From positions 305,190 to 369,189 of the forward strand of contig NZ_QJSP01000005.1 of the NCBI RefSeq assembly GCF_003217475.1: 64,000 nt of DNA. Direction: 5' to 3'. The DNA is from Williamsia limnetica (GTDB lineage Bacteria; Actinomycetota; Actinomycetes; Mycobacteriales; Mycobacteriaceae). The first letter of the stretch is position 1, and each line of letters begins with the position of its first letter. The notes beneath the pieces were generated by a model. That model was given only the letters and a program-made list of their open reading frames with translations, was not told the DNA's origin and did no database searches. This document shows positions 1 through 9,099 of this stretch, one piece after another. Made by a program: the position numbers and the translations under genes.

Positions 1-23
1 ATCGACGACGCGGGGGACACGAC

Positions 24-371
24 ATGGACAGCGAGTTTCTGGCCGGGCTCGGTGGGGATCCGGTGGATGGGCAGGCTGCCTATGCGCACGTCGACCCCGG
101 CTCGGCGGGCGAGGCCTACGACAATCTCTGGATAGTCGAGAACGACCGCATCTGGGACCTGGGGCCCGCGGATGTCGACACCGACGCCGACGGCATCGCG
201 GATTCGCTCACGCGTCCCGGCCCAGACGGCCTCACCGTGTACACCGACAGCGATCGGGACGGGCGGGTCGATCTCATCACCGAGGTCCGAAAGGACGGCG
301 GGTTCACCTCGCAGCGACTCGATCCGTCGAGCGGCGAGTGGATTGCCACCGATTCGGGCCGACTCGGGTGA
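24..371 (+). CDS. Small hypothetical protein with Asp-rich DxDxDG motifs (DUF6802-like)
   Basis: A 115-residue protein with no function I can assign with confidence. The centre carries acidic loops of the form DVDTDADGIAD and TDSDRDGRVD (about residues 49-80), which resemble calcium-binding or thrombospondin type-3 loops and suit the DUF6802-type proteins of mycolata. No signal peptide or membrane segment is visible from this start. The ATG has a plausible GGGGGA site 7 nt upstream, but the frame stays open to the window edge, so the true start may lie outside. It is followed by 239 bases before pckG. Codon use looks normal for the region. Confidence 0.5.
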   Translation: MDSEFLAGLGGDPVDGQAAYAHVDPGSAGEAYDNLWIVENDRIWDLGPADVDTDADGIADSLTRPGPDGLTVYTDSDRDGRVDLITEVRKDGGFTSQRLDPSSGEWIATDSGRLG

Positions 372-480
372 TTTCGCAAGCTATTCCGCCAGTTAGTGTA
401 GTCGGTCTATAGAAACATGTAGATTTGACGACGGCTACGTTTCCTATCACTCCACATGGTGAGATGTGCCCTATTGCACG

Positions 481-542
481 CCCCGATTGACGGGATCGGG
501 GAATAGCGAAGTAACCTGAGAAAAAGACCCCCCACGGAGGGG
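481..542 (+). other. Two small hairpins in the pckG leader region
   Basis: The 239-base gap before pckG holds a perfect 7-bp hairpin (CCCCGAT at 481-487, ATCGGGG at 495-501) and a short CCCC/GGGG hairpin with a 5-base loop at 530-542. Neither has a T-tract, so they may end the upstream transcript weakly or structure the pckG leader. Nothing else was recognised in this gap. Confidence 0.3.
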
Positions 543-610
543 CTGACCGGCGCAGACGCTCACCGCACAGCGATTTCTGCCCGGGCGGTCACCGGCAGGA
601 GAGATAAACA

Positions 611-2443
611 ATGACCTCAGCAACAATTCCCGGTTTGGACCCCGACAGCGCGCCTACGTCGCACACCGAGTTGCTGGCGTGGGTTCGCGAGATCGCAGAG
701 CTCACCCAACCCGACCGTGTCGAGTGGTCCGACGGCTCGGACGCCGAGTGGGACCGCCTCACCACCGAGCTGGTCGCCGCCGGCACCCTCACGAAACTCA
801 ACGAGGACAAGGCGCCGAACTCCTTCCTGGCGAACTCCGATCCTGCCGACGTCGCGCGGGTCGAATCGCGGACCTACATCTGCTCCAAGCGAGAGGTCGA
901 CGCAGGTCCGACCAACAACTGGGTCGATCCGACCGAGATGCGCGCGACGATGACCGACCTCTACCGCGGCAGCATGCGCGGCCGCACCATGTACGTCATC
1001 CCGTTTTGCATGGGTCCGCTGGGCTCGGACGATCCGAAGCTCGGCGTAGAGATCACCGACTCTGCCTACGTGGTGCTGTCGATGCGCGTCATGACGCGAG
1101 TCGGCCCCGAGGTCGTCGCGGCACTGGGCGAAGACCGGTTCTTCGTCAAGGCGCTGCACTCGTTGGGCGCCCCGCTCGAATCAGGCCAGGACGACGTGCC
1201 ATGGCCTTGCAACCCCGACAAATACATCACCCACTTCCCCGAGGACCGCGAGATCTGGTCGTTCGGTTCCGGTTACGGCGGCAACGCCCTGCTCGGCAAG
1301 AAGTGCTACTCGCTGCGCATCGCGTCGGCGATGGCCCACGACGAGGGCTGGCTGGCCGAGCACATGCTCATCCTCAAGCTCATCAGTCCTGAGGAGAAGG
1401 CCTACTACATCGCGGCGGCCTTCCCGAGTGCGTGTGGCAAGACCAACCTGGCGATGATCCAGCCGACGATTCCCGGCTGGCGCGCCGAGACCCTCGGCGA
1501 CGACATCGCGTGGATGCGGTTCGGCGACGATGGCCGCCTGTACGCCGTGAACCCGGAGTTCGGCTTCTTCGGCGTTGCACCGGGCACCAACTACAGCTCC
1601 AACCCCAACGCCATGAAGACCATGGAGGCGGGCAACACGATCTACACGAACGTCGCCCGGACCGACGACAACAACGTGTGGTGGGAAGGCCTCGAAGGCG
1701 ATCCCCAGCACCTGATCGACTGGCGCGGCAACGACTGGACCCCGGATTCCGACACCCCGGCGGCGCACCCGAACTCGCGCTACTGCACCCCGATGAGCCA
1801 GTGCCCGATCATGGCTCCCGAGTGGGACGACCCGAAGGGCGTTCCCATCTCCGCGATCCTGTTCGGTGGCCGCCGCAAGACCACCGTTCCGCTGGTCACC
1901 GAGGCACGCAGCTGGCAGCACGGCGTGTTCATGGGCGCCACCGTCGGCTCAGAGCAGACCGCAGCCGCAGAGGGCACCGTCGGCACGATCCGTCGCGACC
2001 CCATGGCGATGTTGCCGTTCCTCGGCTACAACGTCGGCGACTACCTCAACCACTGGATCGACCTCGGTAAGAACGCCGACGAGTCGAAGCTCCCGAAGGT
2101 GTTCTACGTCAACTGGTTCCGCCGCGGTGCCGACAAGCGCTTCCTGTGGCCAGGATTCGGCGAGAACAGCCGCGTCCTGAAGTGGATCGTGGAGCGTATC
2201 GAGGGTAAGACCGGCGGCATCGACACCCCCGTCGGTATCGTCGCCACCCCGGAGTCCCTCGACCTCGAAGGGCTCGACGTCTCCGAGGCGGATGTCGCAG
2301 AGGCTCTCGCCGTGAACACGGACGAGTGGCTCAATGAGATCCCCTCCATCGAGGAGTGGTTCGACTTCGTCGGCGAGAAGCTCCCCACCGGAATCAAGGA
2401 CGAGTTCGACTCGCTCAAACAACGTCTGAACGCAGACAAGTAG
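611..2443 (+). CDS. pckG: Phosphoenolpyruvate carboxykinase (GTP)
   Basis: Converts oxaloacetate plus GTP to phosphoenolpyruvate, CO2 and GDP in the cytosol. This is the gluconeogenic and anaplerotic control step. The 610 residues match the length of the actinobacterial GTP-dependent family. The P-loop [12 protein letters not shown] lies near residues 269-280, the second nucleotide/metal motif GDDIAWM near 296-302, and the family block [20 protein letters not shown] near 500-519. The ATG has an AGGAGA site at about 596-602 with good spacing. The gene stands alone, with a strong terminator directly downstream. M. tuberculosis pckA (Rv0211) sits at the corresponding end of the syntenic block. 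Confidence 0.97.
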   Translation: MTSATIPGLDPDSAPTSHTELLAWVREIAELTQPDRVEWSDGSDAEWDRLTTELVAAGTLTKLNEDKAPNSFLANSDPADVARVESRTYICSKREVDAGPTNNWVDPTEMRATMTDLYRGSMRGRTMYVIPFCMGPLGSDDPKLGVEITDSAYVVLSMRVMTRVGPEVVAALGEDRFFVKALHSLGAPLESGQDDVPWPCNPDKYITHFPEDREIWSFGSGYGGNALLGKKCYSLRIASAMAHDEGWLAEHMLILKLISPEEKAYYIAAAFPSACGKTNLAMIQPTIPGWRAETLGDDIAWMRFGDDGRLYAVNPEFGFFGVAPGTNYSSNPNAMKTMEAGNTIYTNVARTDDNNVWWEGLEGDPQHLIDWRGNDWTPDSDTPAAHPNSRYCTPMSQCPIMAPEWDDPKGVPISAILFGGRRKTTVPLVTEARSWQHGVFMGATVGSEQTAAAEGTVGTIRRDPMAMLPFLGYNVGDYLNHWIDLGKNADESKLPKVFYVNWFRRGADKRFLWPGFGENSRVLKWIVERIEGKTGGIDTPVGIVATPESLDLEGLDVSEADVAEALAVNTDEWLNEIPSIEEWFDFVGEKLPTGIKDEFDSLKQRLNADK

Positions 2444-2461
2444 CAGGCAAGAAGTCGATTG

Positions 2462-2496
2462 CGCCGCCGCCGGGTATTCCCGGCGGCGGCGTTTTC
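2462..2496 (+). terminator. Rho-independent terminator of pckG
   Basis: A perfect 13-bp GC stem (2462-2474 with 2479-2491), a TATT loop and a TTTT tract, 18 bases after the pckG stop. Confidence 0.93.
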
Positions 2497-2665
2497 TGTG
2501 TGCCACCGTGCGCAAATCATCCTGTCGGGGGATTTGCAGGCACGATGTAGGGGGAAAGATCAGGGTGGTCCCCGATGAATCGACGGTGACCTGCCAGTCA
2601 GTATTTGAGACAGCCCTTACCAGGCATCGTGCACCACTGACCGAAGAGTGAGAAAGGCCAGACAC

Positions 2666-3448
2666 ATGACCGCCCCACCGACCGCAGTTGCAGCCCGTGC
2701 GACCGACCTGAAGAAGATCTACGGCACCGGGGATACCCAAGTGCACGCGCTGGCAGGAGTCACCGCTGATTTCGTCCGCGGTGAGTTCACCGCCATCATG
2801 GGCCCGTCGGGGTCCGGCAAATCCACCCTGATGCACTGCCTGGCCGGCCTGGATACGGCCAGCAGTGGTTCGGTCAGCATCGGGGACACCGATTTGACCA
2901 ACCTCACCGACAAGCAGATGACCCTGCTGCGTCGCGATCGCATCGGCTTCGTCTTCCAGTCGTTCAACCTGGTCCCGACCCTCACCGCCAAAGAGAACAT
3001 CACGCTGCCACTGGACATCGCCGGCCGTAAGGCGGACCAGCACTGGTTCGACACCGTGATCGGCCGCCTCGGCATCGCCGATCGTCTCGGCCATCGTCCC
3101 AGCGAGCTGTCCGGCGGTCAGCAGCAGCGTGTCGCGTGCGCACGGGCACTTGTCGGCCAGCCGGAGATCATCTTCGGCGACGAGCCGACCGGAAACCTCG
3201 ACTCCCGTTCCTCCGGTGAGGTCCTGAGCATCCTGCGGGCTGCGGTCAGCGAGTTCGGGCAGACCGTCGTGATCGTCACGCACGACCCGCGTGCGGCCAG
3301 TTACGCCGATCGGGTCGTGTTCCTGGCGGACGGCCAGATCGTTCAGGAGCTGCGCAACCCCGACGCCGACGAGATCTTCGAATACATGAAGAACCTCGAC
3401 GAGACCCCGTCGAGCGGAGGCTTCTCGCAAGCTCCCAAGGAGCTGTGA
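2666..3448 (+). CDS. MacB/LolD-type ABC transporter ATP-binding protein
   Basis: Cytosolic ATPase of a two-gene ABC system of the MacB/LolD type, which usually powers lipoprotein, peptide or drug extrusion rather than classical import. Walker A GPSGSGKST lies near residue 46, the signature LSGGQQQRVACARAL near 150, and Walker B IIFGDEPTGNLDS near 175. The P-T-G-N-L-D wording is typical of this subfamily. I start at the ATG at 2666 because GAAAGG lies 8 nt upstream; an in-frame GTG at 2648 would add six residues. The stop overlaps the start of the permease gene, so the two are translationally coupled. The substrate is unknown. Confidence 0.93.
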   Translation: MTAPPTAVAARATDLKKIYGTGDTQVHALAGVTADFVRGEFTAIMGPSGSGKSTLMHCLAGLDTASSGSVSIGDTDLTNLTDKQMTLLRRDRIGFVFQSFNLVPTLTAKENITLPLDIAGRKADQHWFDTVIGRLGIADRLGHRPSELSGGQQQRVACARALVGQPEIIFGDEPTGNLDSRSSGEVLSILRAAVSEFGQTVVIVTHDPRAASYADRVVFLADGQIVQELRNPDADEIFEYMKNLDETPSSGGFSQAPKEL

Positions 3449-5985
3449 TGGCTTCGAACACCATGCGTAAGGTCTCATTGAGAAACCTTGCGGCACATAA
3501 GCTGCGGCTTGTGCTGACGGTGTTGTCCGTGGTCTTGGGCACCGCGTTCGTAGCGGGCTCGATGATCTTCACCTCGACGGTGTCGACTGCATTCGACGGC
3601 ATCTTCAACAACGTGGCACTCGGCGTCGACACCCAGGTGACGCCGAAGGAGTCGAACTCGTCCGGCGTCCCGGACTCGGTGCTCGATCAGTTGGAGGACA
3701 ACAAGACCGAGCTCGGTATCGCCAAGATCATGCCGTCGTACAGCGGTCCGGCAACAATCGCGAAGGCCGACGGCAAAGCGTTGCAGACCGGTGGGGCGCC
3801 CAGTGTCGGCAGTGCGTTCCAGCCGCCGGATCAGCGACTGTCGGACACCGAGAGCCGACTCGTCGCAGGCCGCGCACCTGCGGCACCGAATGAGGTCGCG
3901 CTGAACGATTCCGCGGCAGACGAAGCCGATCTGAAGCTCGGCTCCACCACGAAGGTCGCGACCACCCGCGGCAGCGGTGGTCCGATGGAGGTGACCATCG
4001 TCGGCCTCCTGAACGTTCCGGGTGACACGAGTGGCTTCACCAACGTCCAGTTCACGGAGTCGACCGCGAAGGACTTGTTCACCGACGGATCACACTCGCA
4101 GGCCATCGACCTGCAGGCCGTACCGGGTGTGAGCCCTGAAGAACTGAAGACCCGCGTCGGCGCTCTGATCGGGGATGGGTACGAGTTGCGGACCGGTGAT
4201 CAGGTCCGGCAGGACGAGAAAGACAACATCAACCAGTTCCTCGATGTCTTCAACTACATCCTGCTGGCCTTCGCGGCGATTGGTCTGATCGTCGGCACGT
4301 TCATCATCTACAACACCTTCTCGATGATCGTTGCGCAGCGGGTTCGAGAGTTGGCCCTGCTCAGAGCAATCGGCGCGAGCAGGAAGCAGGTCACCAGGTC
4401 GGTGCTGCTCGAAGCGTTTGTCGTCGGGCTGATCGGTGCGCTGATCGGACTGGCCGCGGGTATCGGCATCGCGGCGTTGCTCAGGGCACTGACGTCGTCG
4501 ACAGGTCTGCCGACAGCGTCGCTGCAGATCGGTGCGTCAGCGGTCATCGCGTGCCTCGTGGTCGGTATCGGTGTCACCATGATCAGCGCCTACGCTCCGG
4601 CCCGGCGTGCGTCGAAGGTGTCGCCGGTCGAGGCGATGCGCGAGAGCGCCACGGATGGTCAGGCCTCACTCAAAGTGCGGACGATCATCGGAATCGTGTT
4701 GGCCGTCATCGCTGTTGCCTTGCTGGCCATCGGTGCCGCAGGCGAAGGCCCGGGTGCGGCCAGTACGGTCGGTGGCGGCGCGCTGGTGATGATCTTCGCG
4801 GTGGTGTTCGCGGCGCCTGCACTGTCGAGGCCGTTTGTCGGTGGGATCGGGACGGTGCTCGCGCGGCCGTTCGGAAAGATCGGTCAACTGGCGCGGACCA
4901 ACGCTGTACGAAACCCCCGGCGCACGGCGGCAACGGCTTTCGCGCTGACGCTGGGTCTGATGCTGGTCGCGGTGATCGGAACCCTCGGTTCGTCGTTCAA
5001 GGGGACCATCGATGACGCCATCGATACGGGACTGACCGCGAACCTGATCATCGCGGGCTCGCAGGGAAGCGGCTTCTCGCCGTCGGTGAGCGAGTCGGTC
5101 AGCGGCATCGAGGGTGTCGAATCGGTGGTGTCGTTCGGGGCCGTCCAGGCTCAGGTGGACGGCGACAACGTCTGGGGCTACTCACCTGTCGGCGACATGG
5201 AAACGGTGACCCCGTACGAGATGGTCGAGGGCCCGCCCACGGTGGAGCCAGACGGCATGGTCGTCGGTGAGCGCACGTCCAAGGAGAAGGGTTGGAACGT
5301 CGGCGACACGGTCGAGATGACCAGCTTCGACGGAACTGTCGTCCCGGTGACGGTCACCGGCATCTTCAAGGACAACCCTCTGGTCGATCCATGGGCGATC
5401 GGTAGTGACGCCTACCAGAAGCTGATACCCGAACCGTTGCGGACCGATGTCTTCGCGGCCGTCAAGACCGTGCCGGGCGCGAACATCAACGAGATCAGTG
5501 ATCGCGTCGAGGATGCAACCGCCGACTACCTGACGGTGAAGGTGCAGACGCCGGCAGAGTTCAAGGGCGAGCAGTCATCTCAGATCGATCAGATGCTCAG
5601 TGTGCTGTACGCGATGTTGGGCCTCGCACTGGTGATCGCGGTGCTCGGTATCGTCAACACCCTGGCGTTGTCGGTGATCGAGCGCAAGCGTGAGATCGGG
5701 ATGCTGCGGGCGATCGGTATGGCCCGGGCGCAGGTGAGACGGACGATCTACATCGAGTCGCTGCTCATCGCGATCTTCGGTGCCGTGCTCGGAGTATTGC
5801 TCGGCGTGGCGTTCGGATGGGCACTGGTCCGGACCCTGCGGTACTGGGGACTGGGAGATCCGGTGTTCCCATGGGGTCTGATCGTCATCACCCTGGTGGG
5901 TGCGGCGATCGTGGGTGTGCTCGCGGCGCTGTGGCCGGCATCGCGTGCGGCCAAGACCAAACCGCTGGAGGCGATCGCCGAATAG
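3448..5985 (+). CDS. Large FtsX-like ABC permease
   Basis: Membrane partner of the preceding ATPase, 845 residues. An N-terminal helix is followed by a MacB-like extracytoplasmic domain (about 45-265), a first FtsX core of three helices (about 275-400), further helices (about 410-470), a second extracytoplasmic domain (about 510-700) and a second FtsX core (about 715-840). Both cores carry the family signature R(E)LALLRAIGAS / REIGMLRAIGMA after the first helix. This full-length two-core form is common in actinobacteria, where it acts without an outer-membrane partner. The ATG at 3448 overlaps the ATPase stop and has AAGGAG at 3437-3442. An in-frame GTG at 3445 is an alternative start. Confidence 0.92.
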   Translation: MASNTMRKVSLRNLAAHKLRLVLTVLSVVLGTAFVAGSMIFTSTVSTAFDGIFNNVALGVDTQVTPKESNSSGVPDSVLDQLEDNKTELGIAKIMPSYSGPATIAKADGKALQTGGAPSVGSAFQPPDQRLSDTESRLVAGRAPAAPNEVALNDSAADEADLKLGSTTKVATTRGSGGPMEVTIVGLLNVPGDTSGFTNVQFTESTAKDLFTDGSHSQAIDLQAVPGVSPEELKTRVGALIGDGYELRTGDQVRQDEKDNINQFLDVFNYILLAFAAIGLIVGTFIIYNTFSMIVAQRVRELALLRAIGASRKQVTRSVLLEAFVVGLIGALIGLAAGIGIAALLRALTSSTGLPTASLQIGASAVIACLVVGIGVTMISAYAPARRASKVSPVEAMRESATDGQASLKVRTIIGIVLAVIAVALLAIGAAGEGPGAASTVGGGALVMIFAVVFAAPALSRPFVGGIGTVLARPFGKIGQLARTNAVRNPRRTAATAFALTLGLMLVAVIGTLGSSFKGTIDDAIDTGLTANLIIAGSQGSGFSPSVSESVSGIEGVESVVSFGAVQAQVDGDNVWGYSPVGDMETVTPYEMVEGPPTVEPDGMVVGERTSKEKGWNVGDTVEMTSFDGTVVPVTVTGIFKDNPLVDPWAIGSDAYQKLIPEPLRTDVFAAVKTVPGANINEISDRVEDATADYLTVKVQTPAEFKGEQSSQIDQMLSVLYAMLGLALVIAVLGIVNTLALSVIERKREIGMLRAIGMARAQVRRTIYIESLLIAIFGAVLGVLLGVAFGWALVRTLRYWGLGDPVFPWGLIVITLVGAAIVGVLAALWPASRAAKTKPLEAIAE

Positions 5986-5997
5986 CAGCCTCCCCAC

Positions 5998-6061
5998 AAG
6001 CACACGCTCCGGTCATCAGCACACGTTCAAACGTGTGCACCTGACCGGAGCGTGTGCTTTT
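5998..6061. terminator. Composite bidirectional hairpin terminator
   Basis: An 18-bp outer stem (5998-6015 with 6042-6059) encloses an independent perfect 8-bp hairpin (6019-6026 with 6031-6038). It lies between the convergent permease and methyltransferase genes, with A-rich left and T-rich right flanks, so it can serve both strands. Confidence 0.85.
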
Positions 6062-6067
6062 GTGGTC

Positions 6068-6838
6068 TCAGGTCTTGCGAAGCAACAGAACGAGATTGCT
6101 ACCCAGGACTTCTCGTACCAGCGGGACGCGCATGATCCACCAGAACCGGCCCGGTAGGTAGCGGGGAAAGGCGCGCAGCAGGGTGGCCTGCCCGGCCGGG
6201 ACGGACTGGGCCCACCGAAGTCCGTCTGCGGCTGTGACCTTGAAAAGTGAGGTCCCGTAGAGGTTTTTCGGCGGATGGCCCTGCTTGTCGGTGTACCAAC
6301 GCGCGGCGCGGGCGCCACCGAAGTAGTGGGTGAGGCCCATCTCATGTCCGCCGAACGGTCCGTACCACAGGGTGTAACTCAGCAGGACGAGTCCGCCGGG
6401 CCTGGTCACGCGCAACATCTCTCGGGCCATCGTCCACGGATCCCGGATGTGCTCAGCGACATTCGACGAATAGCAGATATCGACGGTATCGTCCGCGATC
6501 GGCAGCGCCATTCCCGAACCGCGAACGCTGGCACGTTGGGGGAGTCCTGCCGCATGCATCTCGGTGGGGTCGGGTTCGACGGACACGTAGTCGGCGCCGC
6601 GGGTCCGAAAGACCTCGGCGAAGTACCCGGGCCCACCGCCGACGTCCAGCACGGTGAGGCCCCGCAGATCTGTGCCACTGACATCGAGGTGTAGTGCCTC
6701 GATGAGCTCGACCGAATCGTCCGCGAGTGCGCCATAGAACCGATCCGGATCGGACTGTTCGTACCGGAAGTGGTTGAGCAGGCGCACCGACCGAGACGCT
6801 GTGGCACGCTTCTGCGCTCGGGGGGTGGTTCGGTTCAC
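6068..6838 (-). CDS. mtrP: SAM-dependent methyltransferase, Rv0224c/MtrP-like
   Basis: Class I methyltransferase fold of 256 residues. The SAM-binding motif I is LDVGGGPGYF (about residues 60-69), with an acidic VSVEPD motif II and a post-motif DICYSSNVAEHI. The family member MtrP of Corynebacterium is reported to be needed for efficient export of trehalose mycolates, and Rv0224c is its mycobacterial counterpart. Orthology here is inferred from sequence character and synteny. I chose the GTG at 6838 because it gives the family length and lies exactly 7 nt after a TATTGT -10 box with no Shine-Dalgarno, so the transcript is probably leaderless. An ATG at 6901 would add 21 poorly conserved residues. 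Confidence 0.8.
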   Translation of the reverse strand: MNRTTPRAQKRATASRSVRLLNHFRYEQSDPDRFYGALADDSVELIEALHLDVSGTDLRGLTVLDVGGGPGYFAEVFRTRGADYVSVEPDPTEMHAAGLPQRASVRGSGMALPIADDTVDICYSSNVAEHIRDPWTMAREMLRVTRPGGLVLLSYTLWYGPFGGHEMGLTHYFGGARAARWYTDKQGHPPKNLYGTSLFKVTAADGLRWAQSVPAGQATLLRAFPRYLPGRFWWIMRVPLVREVLGSNLVLLLRKT

Positions 6839-6914
6839 GCCGGACACAATACTTGCCGTGCAGAACCACCCACGAACCTCGGCGATACGCAGAATTGACA
6901 AGATGAAGTAGAAG

Positions 6915-6942
6915 TTGCCATTGGCAAACCTTCTGGTATGTT
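6915..6942 (+). promoter_or_regulatory. Promoter with a palindrome over the -35 box
   Basis: TTGCCA (6915-6920), a 16-base spacer and TATGTT (6937-6942) form a good sigma-70-type promoter for the secreted-protein gene at 7004. The -35 box is the left arm of a perfect palindrome TTGCCA-T-TGGCAA (6915-6927), a likely repressor or activator site. The opposite side faces the divergent methyltransferase gene. Confidence 0.5.
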
Positions 6943-7003
6943 TCGAATGCTGAATCAGTCATCCACGCCAGTGTTGGCTGTCGCACCAGGGAGGGAACCT
7001 TTG

Positions 7004-7345
7004 ATGAATCTGAAACGACGCGTGCTCACTGTGGGAGCCGGACTCGTCATCGCAGGAGCAGGAGCGCTGGCAGCAGCTCCGGTGGCTTCGGCGCTGGCAG
7101 TGACGCCGGCGCCGGGTGGCGCCTATGTCCACCTGAACTCGGGTGAGGCCCGGGTGCTGCACGATGCGCAGATCGGCGATGCGGTCAACCAGGTGGTGCC
7201 GCAGCGTGATGATCGGTACGGCCAGCAACTCGGGACGTTCATCGATACCTGGTCAGGCTATGCGGCCACGTCGCCGACCGGCCACTTCTGGGTCGGCGTC
7301 ACCGGACTGCCTGAAGGCACCTGGCACGTGGGATACAACAGGTAG
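7004..7345 (+). CDS. Small secreted protein
   Basis: A 113-residue protein with a clear Sec signal peptide: basic MNLKRR start, Ala/Gly/Val-rich core and an ASA-type cleavage site around residues 28-30. The mature part is about 85 residues, with no cysteines and no domain I recognise. It ends in a Trp/Gly/Tyr-rich stretch (GTWHVGYNR). The ATG at 7004 has GGGAGGGAA 8 nt upstream; an upstream in-frame ATG at 6938 lies within the promoter and is unlikely to be used. The gene lies between the methyltransferase and glycosyltransferase genes of the envelope island, so a cell-surface role is plausible but unproven. Confidence 0.72.
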   Translation: MNLKRRVLTVGAGLVIAGAGALAAAPVASALAVTPAPGGAYVHLNSGEARVLHDAQIGDAVNQVVPQRDDRYGQQLGTFIDTWSGYAATSPTGHFWVGVTGLPEGTWHVGYNR

Positions 7346-7427
7346 AGCTCTCGCCGGGGACAAGTCCGCGTCACCTGCGCGAAGGTGGCGCGGGCTTGTC
7401 GGGTTCTGCCCGCTACCCTGGCTCACA

Positions 7428-8636
7428 GTGAAAAACGCCCCAGCAAAGAACAATGACGCGGACCCCGCCAACCCCGCACCTCTGCGTGAGGTGCTGTTGT
7501 TGTGCTGGCGCGACAGCGACCATCCCCAGGGTGGTGGGAGCGAGCGATACCTGGAGAGGATCGGCGCAGAGCTGGCCCGAGGTGGGGTTGAGGTCACGCT
7601 GCGCACGGCGCGGTATCCGGGGGCGGCTGCCTCTGAGGTCCGCGACGGGATCAAGGTCTCCAGGGGCGGCGGACGCCTCGGCGTCTACCCATCCGCGCTG
7701 ATGGCGATCGCGCTGGGCCGGTTCGGTCTCGGACCATTGGCCGGACTGCGTCCCGACGTGGTGATCGATACGCAGAACGGCATCCCGTTCTTCGCCCGTT
7801 GGGTCGCCGCGGCGCCGGTGGTGGTGCTCGTCCACCACTGCCATCGGCGGCAATGGCCGGTGGCCGGAGCGCTTCTCGGCAAGGTCGGCTGGTTCATCGA
7901 ATCGCGTATGTCGCCGTGGGTTCACCGGCGATCGCAGTACCTGACGGTGTCATTGCCGTCGGCCGAGGATCTCGAACGGATGGGGATCGGTTCCGAACGG
8001 GTGGCGGTGGTCCGGGCCGGCACCGACCCGGTGCCCGAGGTGGCGTCGGACGCATCTGGGGCGCTGCGCCTCTGCGTGCTCTCGCGGCTGGTGCCGCACA
8101 AGCAGATCGAGCATGCACTCGAGGTGATGGCGCGGCTGTCGGCGACGCATCCCGACGTGGCGCTCGACGTCATCGGCGACGGCTGGTGGTCTGAGCAGTT
8201 GCGCTCGCACGCAACTGAACTGGGGGTCGATGATCGGGTCGTCTTCCATGGTCACGTCAGCGAGATCGACAAGCACCGGTTGCTCGCCGGCGCGACGCTG
8301 CACGTGATGCCCTCGCGCACCGAAGGGTGGGGCCTGGCAGTGGTCGAGGCTGCCGGACACGGTGTCCCGACCATCGGCTACCGCTCGTCGCGAGGACTGA
8401 CCGATTCTGTGATCGACGGCGTCACGGGGGTGCTCGTCGACAACATCGACGAACTCGCCGCCGCAACAGCACAATTGCTCGACGACCCGGCGTGGTGCCG
8501 TGAGCTCGGTGAGAAAGCCAGTCAACGTGCCGAGGGATACTCGTGGCCGATCGCCGCGTCCGGCGTGACGCACGTGCTGACCGAGGCCGCCGCACACCGG
8601 CGGGTGTCGGGGCTCGTGCAGAATGCCGATCGTTAG
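7428..8636 (+). CDS. GT4-type glycosyltransferase, Rv0225-like
   Basis: A GT-B fold transferase of 402 residues. The N-terminal domain has the glycine-rich acceptor loop HPQGGGSERY (about residues 32-41). The C-terminal domain has the GT4 donor-site pattern SRTEGWGLAVVEAAGHG (about 298-314), where the two Glu residues contact the nucleotide sugar. By position it is the counterpart of Rv0225, so lipoglycan or glycolipid assembly on the cytosolic side of the membrane is likely. The acceptor is not known. The GTG at 7428 lies 8 nt after a TACCCT -10 box and lacks a Shine-Dalgarno, which suggests a leaderless message; the longer frame upstream overlaps the secreted-protein gene. Confidence 0.85.
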   Translation: MKNAPAKNNDADPANPAPLREVLLLCWRDSDHPQGGGSERYLERIGAELARGGVEVTLRTARYPGAAASEVRDGIKVSRGGGRLGVYPSALMAIALGRFGLGPLAGLRPDVVIDTQNGIPFFARWVAAAPVVVLVHHCHRRQWPVAGALLGKVGWFIESRMSPWVHRRSQYLTVSLPSAEDLERMGIGSERVAVVRAGTDPVPEVASDASGALRLCVLSRLVPHKQIEHALEVMARLSATHPDVALDVIGDGWWSEQLRSHATELGVDDRVVFHGHVSEIDKHRLLAGATLHVMPSRTEGWGLAVVEAAGHGVPTIGYRSSRGLTDSVIDGVTGVLVDNIDELAAATAQLLDDPAWCRELGEKASQRAEGYSWPIAASGVTHVLTEAAAHRRVSGLVQNADR

Positions 8637-8649
8637 GCTGCCCGCCCGA

Positions 8650-9099
8650 TCAGAGATTCAGTGCTGCACCGGGCTTCACCTTGAAGCTGGGCATGTCCTC
8701 GAGTGAGACCGTGGCCTCGTAGGTCCGGTCGTAGCCGGTTGCGCTGATCTTCCAGCCCTCGGCGGTGCGGCGATAGCGATCGTTGTAGAACGCTGCGCCG
8801 AACAGCATGAAGTTGAAGTCGGCCACGATCACCCGGTCCTGCAAGTACCAGCGGCCCGTGGCCTCATCGCCGTCGACGACGATCTCGGGGTGGTCGACCC
8901 GATGCTCGGTGATGATGGCCGGACCGAGTGACGACTTCATGAAGTCCACCAGTTGGTCGCGGGTGGTGAACGACAGGCTGTCGCCGTAGTCGCCGGTGAC
9001 ATCGTCGGCGAGTGTGCTCTCGAACTCGTCCCACGCTTTGGTGTCCAGGGTGCGGAGGTAGCGGTACTTGACCTGCTTGATGGCTTCGATGTCGTCCAC
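8650..9099 (-). CDS. NTF2/SnoaL-like protein
   Basis: A 149-residue cone-fold protein of the SnoaL/NTF2 superfamily. The start IEAIKQVKYRYLRTLDTKAWD and the later HRVDHPEI and GRWYLQD segments are typical. Members are enzymes (dehydratases, isomerases) or binding proteins, and no specific activity can be assigned. The start is the GTG at 9099, preceded by AAAGAGGA. This GTG shares one base with the stop codon of the upstream membrane protein, so translation is coupled and the pair forms an operon. A longer frame to 9201 would lie inside the membrane-protein gene and has no good start site. Confidence 0.78.
   Translation of the reverse strand: MDDIEAIKQVKYRYLRTLDTKAWDEFESTLADDVTGDYGDSLSFTTRDQLVDFMKSSLGPAIITEHRVDHPEIVVDGDEATGRWYLQDRVIVADFNFMLFGAAFYNDRYRRTAEGWKISATGYDRTYEATVSLEDMPSFKVKPGAALNL

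Noticed and set aside
1949..3496. A 515-codon open frame on the minus strand antisense to pckG and the ABC ATPase
   Set aside because: It crosses the terminator and two well-supported genes on the other strand. The composition is that of a GC-skew shadow, with no domain or ribosome site.
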